Assembly (NCBI GenBank): GCA_023667225.1
Contig: JAMPAN010000010.1
Span: 1 to 47,056, forward strand
Direction of reading: 5' to 3'
Source of the DNA: Oxalobacter formigenes
Lineage (GTDB): Bacteria; Pseudomonadota; Gammaproteobacteria; Burkholderiales; Burkholderiaceae_D
Length of the DNA stretch: 47,056 bases
The translations under genes and the position numbers were made by a program. Shown here one piece after another: positions 27,851 through 36,347 of this stretch (positions within the stretch are counted from its first letter, which is position 1; each line of letters starts with the position of its first letter). The notes below the pieces were generated by a model. It was given only the letters and a program-made list of their open reading frames with translations. It had not been told where the DNA came from and did not search any database.

Positions 27851-28756
27851 GTGAGTAAAACAAACGACTTGCCGCAGGTTGCTTTTTTGGGAACCGGCCT
27901 GATGGGACTGCCGATGGCTTCCCGCATTTGTGAGGCCGGTTATCCGCTTGTTGCCTGGAACCGCACACGTGCCAAAGCTGAACCGCTTGCAGAAAAGGGG
28001 GCGCGGATTGCCGAACTTTCCGAAGCGGTTTCCCAGGCGGATGTTGTGATTACCATGCTGGAATCCGGCCCGGTTGTTTTGCAGGTGCTGACTTCCATTT
28101 TGCCCTGGTTATCTCCCGGAACGCTGGTTATTGACATGAGTTCAACCGGGCAATCCGAGGCGGTTGAATTTCATAATCTGCTTCTTGCCTCCGAGGCCTG
28201 TTTTCTGGATGCACCGGTTTCCGGCGGTGTGATTGGCGCACAGGCCGGTACGCTTGCCATTATGGCGGGGGGAAATCCTGCTGATTTTGCGCGGGCAAGG
28301 CCGCTTCTGGAGGTGATGGGCCGTCCGGTCAGGGTCGGCCCTGTCGGGTGCGGGCAGCTGGCAAAGTTATGCAACCAGCTTATTGTGGGCGGGACGATCA
28401 GCATTGTTGCCGAAGCCCTTTTGCTGGCGCAGGCCGGCGGGGCGGATCCGGCTGCGGTAAGGGCTGCTATCCGGGGCGGATTTGCCGAAAGCCGTGTTCT
28501 TGAGGTGCATGGACAGCGTATGCTGGACAGGGATTTTGTTCCGGGCGGCCAGGTCAAGAGCCAGGCAAAGGATATGGCCAATATTATGGATGCCGCAGCA
28601 AAGGCAGGACTGCAATTGCCGCTGACGGCTTTGGTAACGGAGCTGTATCATCATATCCTGGGGGATTTCAGCCTGGCAGACCAGTCTGCTGTGTTGCTGG
28701 CGCTTGAGGGGTTAAATTCCGGCAAGCGGCTGGGCGCTGCCAAAGACAAAATGTAA
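27851..28756 (+). CDS. 2-hydroxy-3-oxopropionate (tartronate semialdehyde) reductase-like enzyme
   Basis: A 301-residue member of the 3-hydroxyisobutyrate dehydrogenase/GarR family. The Rossmann motif GTGLMGLPMA (14-23) and NRTRAKAE (37-44) bind NAD(P)H. DAPVSGGVIGAQAGTL (120-135) is the substrate signature, and Lys172 in GQLAKLCNQ is the catalytic lysine. Family members reduce tartronate semialdehyde to D-glycerate, or oxidise 3-hydroxyisobutyrate; sequence alone does not settle this. The glycerate-route role is favoured by the serine-glyoxylate-type aminotransferase next door. The gene follows pagL by 31 nt and ends at a strong terminator. Confidence 0.82.
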   Translation: MSKTNDLPQVAFLGTGLMGLPMASRICEAGYPLVAWNRTRAKAEPLAEKGARIAELSEAVSQADVVITMLESGPVVLQVLTSILPWLSPGTLVIDMSSTGQSEAVEFHNLLLASEACFLDAPVSGGVIGAQAGTLAIMAGGNPADFARARPLLEVMGRPVRVGPVGCGQLAKLCNQLIVGGTISIVAEALLLAQAGGADPAAVRAAIRGGFAESRVLEVHGQRMLDRDFVPGGQVKSQAKDMANIMDAAAKAGLQLPLTALVTELYHHILGDFSLADQSAVLLALEGLNSGKRLGAAKDKM

Positions 28757-28810
28757 AACGCAGATTGCCGGGCCAGTTATCCAGAAATCAACAGCCATAT
28801 CAAAAACAAA

Positions 28811-28843
28811 AAGCCCGGAAAGCAAATTCCGGGCTTTTTTTTT
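28811..28843. terminator. Bidirectional intrinsic terminator
   Basis: A perfect 10-bp stem (28811-28820 with 28827-28836) with a 6-nt loop is followed by T residues on the plus strand and preceded by A-rich sequence for the minus strand. It lies between the convergent reductase and aminotransferase genes and can serve both. Confidence 0.88.
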
Positions 28844-28861
28844 CAGAACAGAAAAACAGGG

Positions 28862-30097
28862 TTATTTCTGTTGAATTTTTTGTGCAGCGGCCTCATGCTG
28901 GGCAGCGTAGGCTTTATGCGCTGCGGCTTCGGCTGCGCCTTTTTGGACAGTGTGCCCCATGCGGGAGAGGACGGTTTCCAGGGAAGAGAGGCATAACATA
29001 ACGTTTTCTTCCTGTGCGGAATATCCCATCAGGCCGATGCGCCAGACTTTGCCTGCCAACGGACCCAGACCGGAGCTGATTTCCAGGTTGAATTCAGACA
29101 TGAGCGCTTTTCTGACGGCAGCTTCATCCTTGATGCTGTCAGGCACAACGATGGTGCTGACCTGGGGCAGGCGGCATTCTTCCTTGACCAGGAAACGCAG
29201 TCCAAGTGCTTCTATCCCGGCTTTTAATGCCTGGTAGTGCTGTTTGTGGCGGGCCCATGCGTTTTCCAACCCTTCTTCTTTCAGGAGCAGGAGCGCTTCA
29301 TGCAGGCCGTAGAGCGAATTGACAGGCGCTGTGTGGTGGTAAGTGCGGGTGGAGCTGCTCCAATAGCCCAATACCAGATTCAGATCCATGAACCAGCTTT
29401 GGACTTTGTTTTTGCGGTTTTTGACGTAATCAATCACCCGGTCTGAATAGGAGACGGGGGAGAGACCTGGGGCGCAGGAGAGACATTTTTGGGTGCCGGA
29501 ATAAACGGCGTCCAGTTCCCATTCGTCAACCCGTACCGGACAGCCGCCCAGTGAGGTAACGGTATCGGCAATGACAACGGCATCGTGTTTATGTGCAATC
29601 TGTGCCAGCAGTTTGGCATCGGATTCGCAGCCAGTGGAGGTTTCGGCGTGGACGAAAGCCACAACTTTTGCCTGCGGGTTTTTCTTGAGCGCGTCTTCCA
29701 GTTTGTTGGGGTCAACAGGTTCACCCCAGGTATCGTCAACGATGACGGGTTTGCCGCCTGAACGTTCAACATTTTCGATCATGCGGCCGCCGAACACGCC
29801 GTTGCGGCAGACAATGACGGAATCGCCGGGGGAAACCATGTTGACGAAGCAGCTTTCCATGCCGACAGAGCCTGGCCCGGAAATGGGATAGGTCATCTGG
29901 TGGGTTGTCTGGAAGACATAACGCAGCAGGACTTTCAGTTCTTCCATCATGTTGACGAAAGACGCGTCCAGGTGCCCGATAACCGGCCGGCTCATGGCTG
30001 ACAGTACGCGGGGATCGATGTTGGAGGGACCGGCTCCCATCAGGGTACGTTTTGGCGGAGTGAAGGAAGTAATTTGATCAAGAGATGGCGCTATCAT
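28862..30097 (-). CDS. Serine-glyoxylate / alanine-glyoxylate aminotransferase
   Basis: A 411-residue class V PLP-dependent aminotransferase of the SGAT/AGAT family. It probably converts glyoxylate to glycine using serine or alanine as donor. PNIDPRV-type opening GAGPSNIDPRVL (21-32), GPGSVGMES (74-82), HAETSTGC (150-157) and DTVTSLGG (178-185) are conserved. The PLP lysine is Lys204 in YSGTQKCLS. A tail of about 25 residues rich in Ala, Gln and Lys extends beyond the usual end. The donor amino acid cannot be told from sequence. It is convergent with the tartronate-semialdehyde-reductase-like gene, and fhs is 1.5 kb upstream. Confidence 0.9.
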   Translation of the reverse strand: MIAPSLDQITSFTPPKRTLMGAGPSNIDPRVLSAMSRPVIGHLDASFVNMMEELKVLLRYVFQTTHQMTYPISGPGSVGMESCFVNMVSPGDSVIVCRNGVFGGRMIENVERSGGKPVIVDDTWGEPVDPNKLEDALKKNPQAKVVAFVHAETSTGCESDAKLLAQIAHKHDAVVIADTVTSLGGCPVRVDEWELDAVYSGTQKCLSCAPGLSPVSYSDRVIDYVKNRKNKVQSWFMDLNLVLGYWSSSTRTYHHTAPVNSLYGLHEALLLLKEEGLENAWARHKQHYQALKAGIEALGLRFLVKEECRLPQVSTIVVPDSIKDEAAVRKALMSEFNLEISSGLGPLAGKVWRIGLMGYSAQEENVMLCLSSLETVLSRMGHTVQKGAAEAAAHKAYAAQHEAAAQKIQQK

Positions 30098-30215
30098 GAT
30101 TTTTGTCTCTATAAGATGATGAATGGATGATGCTGTTTTCCTGAAACAGCAGACAAACCTATTTTGCCACAGGATGCTATTTTGCCCTATTTTTGCCGGT
30201 TTTGAAGCGGATGTT

Positions 30216-31244
30216 TTACGGTTTCGCTGCGGCGCTTTCTTTTCCTCTTAAGCGGACATGCCCTTTTTCTTCCGCCATAGTTTTGGCAAGCAGCTTAACC
30301 AGGGCATAGACGGCGTTGATATGGGGGGTGGCTGTGTGGGTGATTCTTCCCAGTTCCACGACAGAACCGACCAGCGCGTCAATTTCGGGTTCCCGGCCGG
30401 CTTCCACATCCTGGAGCATGGAGGTTTTGTGTTTGCCGACTTTTTCTGCCCCCTGTATCCGTTTTTCAAGCGGAACGCGGAATTCGATGCCCAGTTTGTT
30501 GGCAATGCGCTGCGCTTCAATCATCATATCCCCGGCCAGCTCGCGGGTGAGCGGATACTGGCAGATATCGACCAGGGTGGAATGGGACAGGGAGCTGATG
30601 GGGTTGAAAGTGAGGTTGCCCCAGAGTTTGAGCCAGATTTCCGAGCGGATATTTTCCAGAATGGGGGATTTGAATCCGGCGTGGATAAATGAATCGGATA
30701 CTTTCCGGACACGTTCCGTGATGGAGCCGTCAAGTTCTCCTATCGGGAAACGGTCGCCCTCAATATGATGGACTACGCCGGGCGCCAGCAGTTCGGAGGC
30801 CGGATAGACAACACAACCCAGCACCCGGTCCGGCAATATTTTGGCGGCAATCTGTCCTGTCGGGTCAACGCTCTGGATGCGTGCGCCTTCATAAGGGCCG
30901 CCATGCTTGTGAAAGTACCAGTAGGGGATGCCGTTCTGCATGGTGACAACAACGGTGTCCGGACCGAAAAGCTTGGGAACGTCATTGACAACGGATTCAA
31001 CCTGATGGGCTTTCATGGCAAGGATGACAACGTCAACCGGCCCGACCTCATCATAATTATTGGTTGCCCTGGTATCTTTGGTAACCAGTTCGGTACCGTT
31101 GTTCATGATGAGTTTGATACCGTTTTTCCTGATGGCTTCGAGGTTGGCGCCACGCACAATGAAGGTAACATCTTCTCCTGCCAATGCCAGCTTTACGCCA
31201 ACATAACCTCCAATCGCGCCGGCACCAATAATCGCGTATTTCAT
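30216..31244 (-). CDS. Ketopantoate reductase (PanE/ApbA) family protein
   Basis: A 342-residue NAD(P)H-dependent reductase of the PanE/ApbA family. The dinucleotide-binding motif IIGAGAIGGYVG (5-16) is at the N-terminus and KAHQVESVV follows the first domain. The C-terminal domain has NIRSEIWLKLWGNLTFNPIS, containing the lysine and asparagine of the active-site region. PanE proper makes pantoate from ketopantoate, but the family includes several 2-hydroxyacid dehydrogenases and this copy is longer than classical PanE (about 303). With glyoxylate genes on both sides, another 2-oxoacid substrate is possible. Confidence 0.8.
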   Translation of the reverse strand: MKYAIIGAGAIGGYVGVKLALAGEDVTFIVRGANLEAIRKNGIKLIMNNGTELVTKDTRATNNYDEVGPVDVVILAMKAHQVESVVNDVPKLFGPDTVVVTMQNGIPYWYFHKHGGPYEGARIQSVDPTGQIAAKILPDRVLGCVVYPASELLAPGVVHHIEGDRFPIGELDGSITERVRKVSDSFIHAGFKSPILENIRSEIWLKLWGNLTFNPISSLSHSTLVDICQYPLTRELAGDMMIEAQRIANKLGIEFRVPLEKRIQGAEKVGKHKTSMLQDVEAGREPEIDALVGSVVELGRITHTATPHINAVYALVKLLAKTMAEEKGHVRLRGKESAAAKP

Positions 31245-31281
31245 TTTTCTTTCCTCTTAAGTCTTATTCAGGGCAGCGTGG

Positions 31282-31593
31282 ATGAGGCGTTCATCATTTC
31301 TTTTGTGGCATTTTTCAGTCCAGTGCGCCGCTTTTATCGCTTTTTTACCTTTATTTTCTTTGGGCAGTTTGCCTGCTTTTTCAGCTGAACCGGCTTTCCG
31401 GTTTTTTCCGCTGCCGGACAGATATCCCGGCTGGTTGTTGTTTTCAGACAACAGTATTCCGGAAAAAGAAAAACAAAGGCAACCTGTTTGCTGTGCCGCT
31501 TTTGTTTTTCGTACGCCTGCCGCACACAAGGAACCGGTTTCTGTGAATGGTTTGAGCATGGGCGGCAGGCGAATTGATAGAACAGGTTATTAG
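31282..31593 (+). CDS. Possible small exported protein (doubtful)
   Basis: The 362-base gap between the PanE-like gene and fhs contains a 103-codon plus-strand frame. Its first 35 residues look like a signal peptide (basic MRR, hydrophobic stretch, PAFSA cleavage-like end). AGGG lies about 10 bases before the ATG. The remainder has no recognisable family. A minus-strand frame covers nearly the same bases, so coding is uncertain. I see nothing else in the gap. Confidence 0.25.
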   Translation: MRRSSFLLWHFSVQCAAFIAFLPLFSLGSLPAFSAEPAFRFFPLPDRYPGWLLFSDNSIPEKEKQRQPVCCAAFVFRTPAAHKEPVSVNGLSMGGRRIDRTGY

Positions 31594-31606
31594 TTTACAC
31601 AATTTA

Positions 31607-33283
31607 TCAGAATAAACCGACTATCCGGCCTTCCGCGTCAACGTCAATCATGTTGGAGGAAGGTACTTTTGGCAGACCCGGCATGGTCATGACGGCATCG
31701 CCGCAGACCATGACAATAAATTCGGCGCCGGCAGACAGTTTGACTTCCCGGATGGCGACAGAGTGGCCGGTGGGCGCGCCGCGCAGAGCCGGATCTGTCG
31801 AGAAAGAGTATTGGGTTTTGGCAACGCAGATGGGGTAGGAGCCGTATCCGTCGTCTTCCAGTTTTTTGATCTGCGCGCGGATTTTGCTGTCTGCCATGAT
31901 ATCCCTTGCACCGTACAGCCTGGTGGCGATAGCCGACATTTTGTTCCAGAGGGAGTCTGTTTCTTCGTAAACAAACTTGAAATTGGAAGGTGTGGTTTCC
32001 ACCATGTTGACAACGGCGTTGGCCAGGTCTTCCGCTCCTTTGCCGCCTTCAGCCCAGTGACGGGAAATGACAACGGGCGCGCCCTGGGTTGCCATTTTAT
32101 CCTTGAGCAGGCGGATTTCCGCATCGGTATCAAGCGTAAAGTGGTTGACAGCCACGATGCAGGGCAGGCCATAGTGGTTGCGAATGTTGTTGACGTGGCG
32201 TTCAAGATTGGCAATGCCTTTTTCAAGGGCTGCCAGGTTTTCCTGGTTCAGGTCGGGCAGGTCAACGCCGCCGTGGTATTTAAGGGCGCGAACTGTAGCA
32301 ACGACTACGGCGCAATCCGGTTTGAAGCCGGATTTGCGGCAGACAATATCCACGAATTTTTCAGCGCCCAGATCGGCGCCGAAGCCGGCTTCCGTGACGA
32401 CATAGTCCGCCAGTTTCAATGCGGCCGATGTGGCAATGACGGAATTGCAGCCGGTAGCGATGTTGGCAAAGGGGCCGCCGTGAATGAAGGCGGGGTTGTT
32501 CTCAAGGGTTTGCACCATGTTGGGCTTGATGGCGTCTTTCAGCAGCGCCGCCATAGCGCCGTGGGCTTTGAGGTCGCTGGCCAGAATGGGGCGGCGGTCG
32601 CGGGTATAGCCGATCACGATGCGGCCCAGACGGTCTTTCAGGTCTTCCAGGCCGGTTGCCAGGCAGAAGATGGCCATGACTTCGGATGCCACGGCGATAT
32701 CAAAGCCGTCTGCCCTTGGAAAGCCGTTGGCGGGGCCGCCCAGGCCGACGGTAATGTCGCGCAGGGCGCGGTCGTTCATATCAAGCACACGTTTCCATAT
32801 CACCCGGCGGGCATCAATACCCAGCTCGTTCCCATGATGGATGTGGTTGTCAATCAGGGCGGCAAGAAGGTTGTTTGCCAGGGAAACAGCGCTGATATCG
32901 CCGGTAAAGTGCAGGTTGATGTCTTCCATGGGAACCACCTGTGCGTAACCGCCGCCGGCCGCGCCGCCTTTCATGCCGAAGACGGGGCCCATAGAGGGTT
33001 CGCGCAGGCAGATGATGGCTTTTTTGCCGATTCGGTTAAGCGCGTCGCCCAGGCCGATAGCGGTGGTTGTTTTGCCTTCGCCGGCCGGCGTCGGGTTGAT
33101 GGCGGTAATCAGCACCAGTTTGCCGTTGGGTTTGCTTTTGAGGGATTCCACAAAATCCAGGGAGATTTTTGCTTTATAGAAGCCGTACGGCTCCATATAT
33201 TCTTCTTCAATACCAAAGCGCTGCGCTACCTGGCTGATGCGCAGCATCTTTGCTCGCTGGGCGATTGCAATATCAGTTGTCAT
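31607..33283 (-). CDS. fhs: Formate-tetrahydrofolate ligase
   Basis: ATP-dependent synthesis of 10-formyltetrahydrofolate from formate and THF, the entry of formate into one-carbon metabolism. The protein has 558 residues, the usual length. The P-loop-like [19 protein letters not shown] (64-82) is intact. The [21 protein letters not shown] and MPGLPKVP (near the C-terminus) signatures are present. It is monocistronic as far as seen. The gene suggests that formate is a carbon or C1 source, in line with the neighbouring glyoxylate enzymes. Confidence 0.97.
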   Translation of the reverse strand: MTTDIAIAQRAKMLRISQVAQRFGIEEEYMEPYGFYKAKISLDFVESLKSKPNGKLVLITAINPTPAGEGKTTTAIGLGDALNRIGKKAIICLREPSMGPVFGMKGGAAGGGYAQVVPMEDINLHFTGDISAVSLANNLLAALIDNHIHHGNELGIDARRVIWKRVLDMNDRALRDITVGLGGPANGFPRADGFDIAVASEVMAIFCLATGLEDLKDRLGRIVIGYTRDRRPILASDLKAHGAMAALLKDAIKPNMVQTLENNPAFIHGGPFANIATGCNSVIATSAALKLADYVVTEAGFGADLGAEKFVDIVCRKSGFKPDCAVVVATVRALKYHGGVDLPDLNQENLAALEKGIANLERHVNNIRNHYGLPCIVAVNHFTLDTDAEIRLLKDKMATQGAPVVISRHWAEGGKGAEDLANAVVNMVETTPSNFKFVYEETDSLWNKMSAIATRLYGARDIMADSKIRAQIKKLEDDGYGSYPICVAKTQYSFSTDPALRGAPTGHSVAIREVKLSAGAEFIVMVCGDAVMTMPGLPKVPSSNMIDVDAEGRIVGLF

Positions 33284-33561
33284 GTCATGAATCCCTTTTT
33301 TACCGGAGGTTGCATTAATTTGGGGTTAAAGGTCATTGTAGTTTATCCAAACCGTGATTCGCAACAAAAAATGCGGATAGCAGGGGGCCGGTTTTCTCCG
33401 CAAGGGCAAATCGGGGCAGTTTTGCATGGAGGCGCGCCGGAAACAGCAGGATGGGACACAGCCGGGTTATTTCGCGGCCCTCTGCACCGGCGGGTAAGGT
33501 TACAATAGGGGAACGGGTGTTTTGCCCGGAAGGTATTTTTCATTTTTAAGGGGCAAATGTA

Positions 33562-34926
33562 ATGCTGGACAACCTGACACAACGGCTGGCCAAAGTTGTC
33601 AAGACCATGCGCGGGGAAGCGCGTTTGACTGAAGCCAATACGGCAGAGATGCTGCGCGAGATACGGTTGGCGCTGCTTGAGGCGGATGTGGCGCTGCCTG
33701 TCGTGCGCGGCTTTATTTCCCGCGTGCGGGAAAAAGCGATGGGAGAAGAGGTTATTGGTTCCCTCACGCCAGGACAGGCGCTGGTTGGCGTGGTTCAGCA
33801 GGAGCTGGCCGATATCATGGGCGGGGATCTCGGCAGGGATGCCTCGAAACTGAATTTTGCCACCCGGCCGCCGGCCGTTATCCTGATGGCAGGGCTGCAG
33901 GGGGTGGGCAAGACCACGACAACCGGCAAGCTGGCGCGTTACCTGGCAAAGGAAAACAGGAAGAAGGTGCTGACGGTTTCGACAGACGTGTACCGCCCCG
34001 CCGCCATCCGGCAGCTTGAAACGGTTTCCCGGCAGGCCGGGGTGGATTTTTTTGCATCCGAATCCGGCGATCCGGCAGGCATTGCCAGGGCTGCGCTGGA
34101 TCATGCCCGCCGCCATTACTATGATGTTCTGCTTGTGGATACGGCAGGCCGCCTGGGTGTTGACGAGGAGATGATGCGGGAAATCGCGGCGCTGCATGAG
34201 GTATTGACGCCGATAGAGACGCTGTTTGTCGTGGATGCCATGCTGGGGCAGGATGCGGTGAATGTGGCGCGGGCTTTCAATGAAACACTGCCGCTGACGG
34301 GGATTGTTTTAACCAAGCTGGACGGGGATGCGCGGGGCGGGGCGGCGCTTTCCGTGCGCCATATTACCGGCAAGCCGATCAAGTTTGCCGGCGTTTCGGA
34401 AAAGCTGGACGGGCTGGAGATATTTGATCCGGTGCGGATGGCGAACCGTATCCTCGGCATGGGGGATATTCTGGCGCTGGTGGAAGAGGCCAAAAAGGCG
34501 GTGGATATCCAGGCGGCGCAGGATCTGGAGAAAAAACTCCGCAAGGGAGGGCGGTTTGACCTGAATGATTTCAAGGCGCAGCTGGCGCAGATGCAGAGCA
34601 TGGGGGGATTTTCCGGTTTGCTGGGGAAAATGCCTGCGCAGTTTCAGCAGGCCGCGCAGCATACCAATCCGGATCAGGCCAACCGCCATATCCGCCGCAT
34701 GGAAGGGATTATTAATTCGATGACGCCGGCGGAACGGGCCAGGCCGGACATTATCAAGGCGGCGCGCAAAAGGCGGATTGCCGCCGGAGCGGGGGTGCAG
34801 GTGCAGGAGGTGAACCGGATGCTGTCCCAATATGAACAGATGCAATCCATGCTGAAAAAGATGAAGGGCGGCGGGCTGATGAAGATGATGCGGAATATGA
34901 AGGGGATGATGCCCGGCCTGCGCTGA
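33562..34926 (+). CDS. ffh: Signal recognition particle protein Ffh (SRP54)
   Basis: SRP GTPase that binds signal sequences of nascent membrane proteins together with 4.5S RNA and docks on FtsY. The 454-residue protein has the N-domain (1-85), then the G-domain with P-loop GLQGVGKTTTTGKLARYL (111-128), DTAGRLG and TKLDGDARGGAALS. The C-terminal Met-rich M-domain (from about 325) ends in MKKMKGGGLMKMMRNMKGMM. AAGGGGC precedes the start. A TACAAT -10-like element is near 33502. Confidence 0.98.
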   Translation: MLDNLTQRLAKVVKTMRGEARLTEANTAEMLREIRLALLEADVALPVVRGFISRVREKAMGEEVIGSLTPGQALVGVVQQELADIMGGDLGRDASKLNFATRPPAVILMAGLQGVGKTTTTGKLARYLAKENRKKVLTVSTDVYRPAAIRQLETVSRQAGVDFFASESGDPAGIARAALDHARRHYYDVLLVDTAGRLGVDEEMMREIAALHEVLTPIETLFVVDAMLGQDAVNVARAFNETLPLTGIVLTKLDGDARGGAALSVRHITGKPIKFAGVSEKLDGLEIFDPVRMANRILGMGDILALVEEAKKAVDIQAAQDLEKKLRKGGRFDLNDFKAQLAQMQSMGGFSGLLGKMPAQFQQAAQHTNPDQANRHIRRMEGIINSMTPAERARPDIIKAARKRRIAAGAGVQVQEVNRMLSQYEQMQSMLKKMKGGGLMKMMRNMKGMMPGLR

Positions 34927-35143
34927 CTGCCGCAGGGAAGATATTTTCCGGGAAAGGGGATTTTGCTGCGGCATGTTATATAAAGCGGCGTTTTGCGCAC
35001 CGGTATGGCGGCAAGGGAAGAAATATTGGCCGCAGCAGGCGCTTTGCGGGGAAAAGTGCAAAAAAACTTGCCATGCGCCTGATTTACCACTTATATTTTC
35101 CCGTGCATGTTTTCTATCTGTTTTTGTATTGATGAGGCGAAAA

Positions 35144-35491
35144 ATGGCAACGACAAAAAAGACTGAGACCAAGACAACGGCAACAAAGGCAACTTCTGCC
35201 AAAAAAGCGGCGGCTCCAGCTGCCAAAAAGGCAGGGAAACGCACCCCTAACGCCGCTTTCATGAAACCGATGACACCATCTGCCGAGCTGGGCGCGGTTG
35301 TCGGCACCAGCCCCATGCCGCGCACGGAAGTGACCAAAAAGATTTGGGACTATATCAAGAAAAACAATCTGCAAGACAGCGCCAACCGCCGCATGATCAA
35401 TGCCGATGACAGGCTCAAACCGGTGTTTGGCGGGAAAAAACAGGTTTCCATGTTTGAAATGACCAAGCTGGTTTCCGCCCATCTGAAATAA
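35144..35491 (+). CDS. SWIB/MDM2 domain protein with Lys/Ala-rich tail
   Basis: A 115-residue small basic protein. Residues 1-38 are a low-complexity Lys/Thr/Ala tail (MATTKKTETKTTATKATSAK at the start), like histone H1 or chlamydial histone-like tails. Residues about 40-115 form a SWIB/MDM2 fold: PMTPSAELGAVVG, VTKKIWDYIKKNNLQD and FEMTKLVSAHLK are its signatures. Bacterial members are thought to bind DNA or act in chromosome organisation, but none of this is shown here. The frame runs back to 34973; ATG 35144, with GAGGCG upstream, is the sensible start. Confidence 0.88.
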   Translation: MATTKKTETKTTATKATSAKKAAAPAAKKAGKRTPNAAFMKPMTPSAELGAVVGTSPMPRTEVTKKIWDYIKKNNLQDSANRRMINADDRLKPVFGGKKQVSMFEMTKLVSAHLK

Positions 35492-35584
35492 TGCAGCGGC
35501 CAGGCAGGATTTGAGGCCCGCCTGGGCAGCCTTGCTTTGTTCCGGCCTGCGGGAGCCGGAGGGGGAGTTTTTTCCGGTTTGTTT

Positions 35585-35613
35585 ATGCCTTGCAGGGCAA
35601 GGCATGTTTTTTT
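35585..35613 (+). terminator. Intrinsic terminator directly upstream of tenA
   Basis: A 9-bp stem (35585-35593 with 35597-35605), a 3-nt loop and seven T (35607-35613) form a strong terminator. Its T-run ends only 11 nt before the tenA ATG. It may simply end the SWIB transcript, or act as an attenuator in a tenA leader. A smaller hairpin (35541-35546 with 35555-35560) precedes it. Confidence 0.75.
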
Positions 35614-35624
35614 AGGCAGCAGAT

Positions 35625-36275
35625 ATGTCGTGGACGCAAACGCTTTTTGCCAGTGCCGGGCCATTGATTGAGCGCATTGGCGGGCATCCTTTTAACCGGG
35701 CGCTGTGCGATGGGACGCTGGCGCGGGAGAAGTTCATTTATTACATGCAGCAGGACAGCCTGTATCTGATTGACTATGCCCGTGCCCTGGCGCTTGCCGG
35801 GGCGCGTTTTACAGCAGAAAAGGAGGTGGCGCAGCTGCTGGCATTTTCGCAGGGCGCGCTGCTTGCCGAGCGGGAGCTGCATACGTATTATTTCCGCCTT
35901 TTTGATGTGAAGCCGGTAACGGAAAAGAGCCCGGCCTGCCTGATGTACACATCCTGCCTGGTTGAACGCGCCGCCACAGCGGATATTGGCGAAGCCTTTG
36001 CCGCGCTGCTGCCCTGTTTCTGGGTTTATAACGAAGTGGGCAAACAGATTGTGAAACAGAGCTGCCCGGATAACCCTTATGCCAAATGGATTGAGACTTA
36101 TTCCGGGACGGATTTTTCCGAGACGGTTGACCAGGCGGTGGCGCTGGCAGAACGCCTGGCAGAAGAGGCAGGCCCGGTTTTGCTGAAGCGCATGACAGAG
36201 GCTTTTATGACATCGTGCCGGATGGAGTACTGTTTCTGGGATGACGCTTTCCATTGCCGGGGCTGGCCGGTATAA
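35625..36275 (+). CDS. tenA: Aminopyrimidine aminohydrolase / thiaminase II (TenA)
   Basis: Salvages the pyrimidine part of degraded thiamine, hydrolysing aminomethyl-pyrimidine to HMP. The 216-residue all-helical protein has the expected active-site residues: Asp44 in YMQQDSLYL (40-48), Cys131 in LLPCFWVY, and Glu in RMEYCFWDDAF near the C-terminus. HPFNRALCDGTL (21-32) is the family opening. The small spacing between the upstream terminator and the start leaves little room for a separate promoter and leader. No TPP riboswitch consensus is recognisable upstream. thiL is elsewhere. Confidence 0.93.
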   Translation: MSWTQTLFASAGPLIERIGGHPFNRALCDGTLAREKFIYYMQQDSLYLIDYARALALAGARFTAEKEVAQLLAFSQGALLAERELHTYYFRLFDVKPVTEKSPACLMYTSCLVERAATADIGEAFAALLPCFWVYNEVGKQIVKQSCPDNPYAKWIETYSGTDFSETVDQAVALAERLAEEAGPVLLKRMTEAFMTSCRMEYCFWDDAFHCRGWPV

Positions 36276-36290
36276 GGGCAAATGGCAAAC

Positions 36291-36322
36291 AAAAAAGGCA
36301 TTTCATGAGAAATGCCTTTTTT
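36291..36322. terminator. Bidirectional terminator between tenA and proS
   Basis: A perfect 14-bp inverted repeat (36291-36304 with 36309-36322) with a 4-nt loop, A6 on one side and T6 on the other. It lies 16 bases after the tenA stop and 26 bases beyond the proS stop, so it works in both directions. Confidence 0.92.
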
Positions 36323-36347
36323 ATTGCCGGATGGCTGATAAAAGGAA

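Noticed and set aside
31763-33508. A 581-codon plus-strand frame opposite fhs
   Set aside because: Gly/Val/Ala/Phe-rich antisense of a highly conserved enzyme; no independent motifs or ribosome-binding site.
35492-35624. A thiamine (TPP) riboswitch upstream of tenA
   Set aside because: Neither the CTGAGA box nor the ACCTGATCTGG-type segment of the TPP consensus is present.
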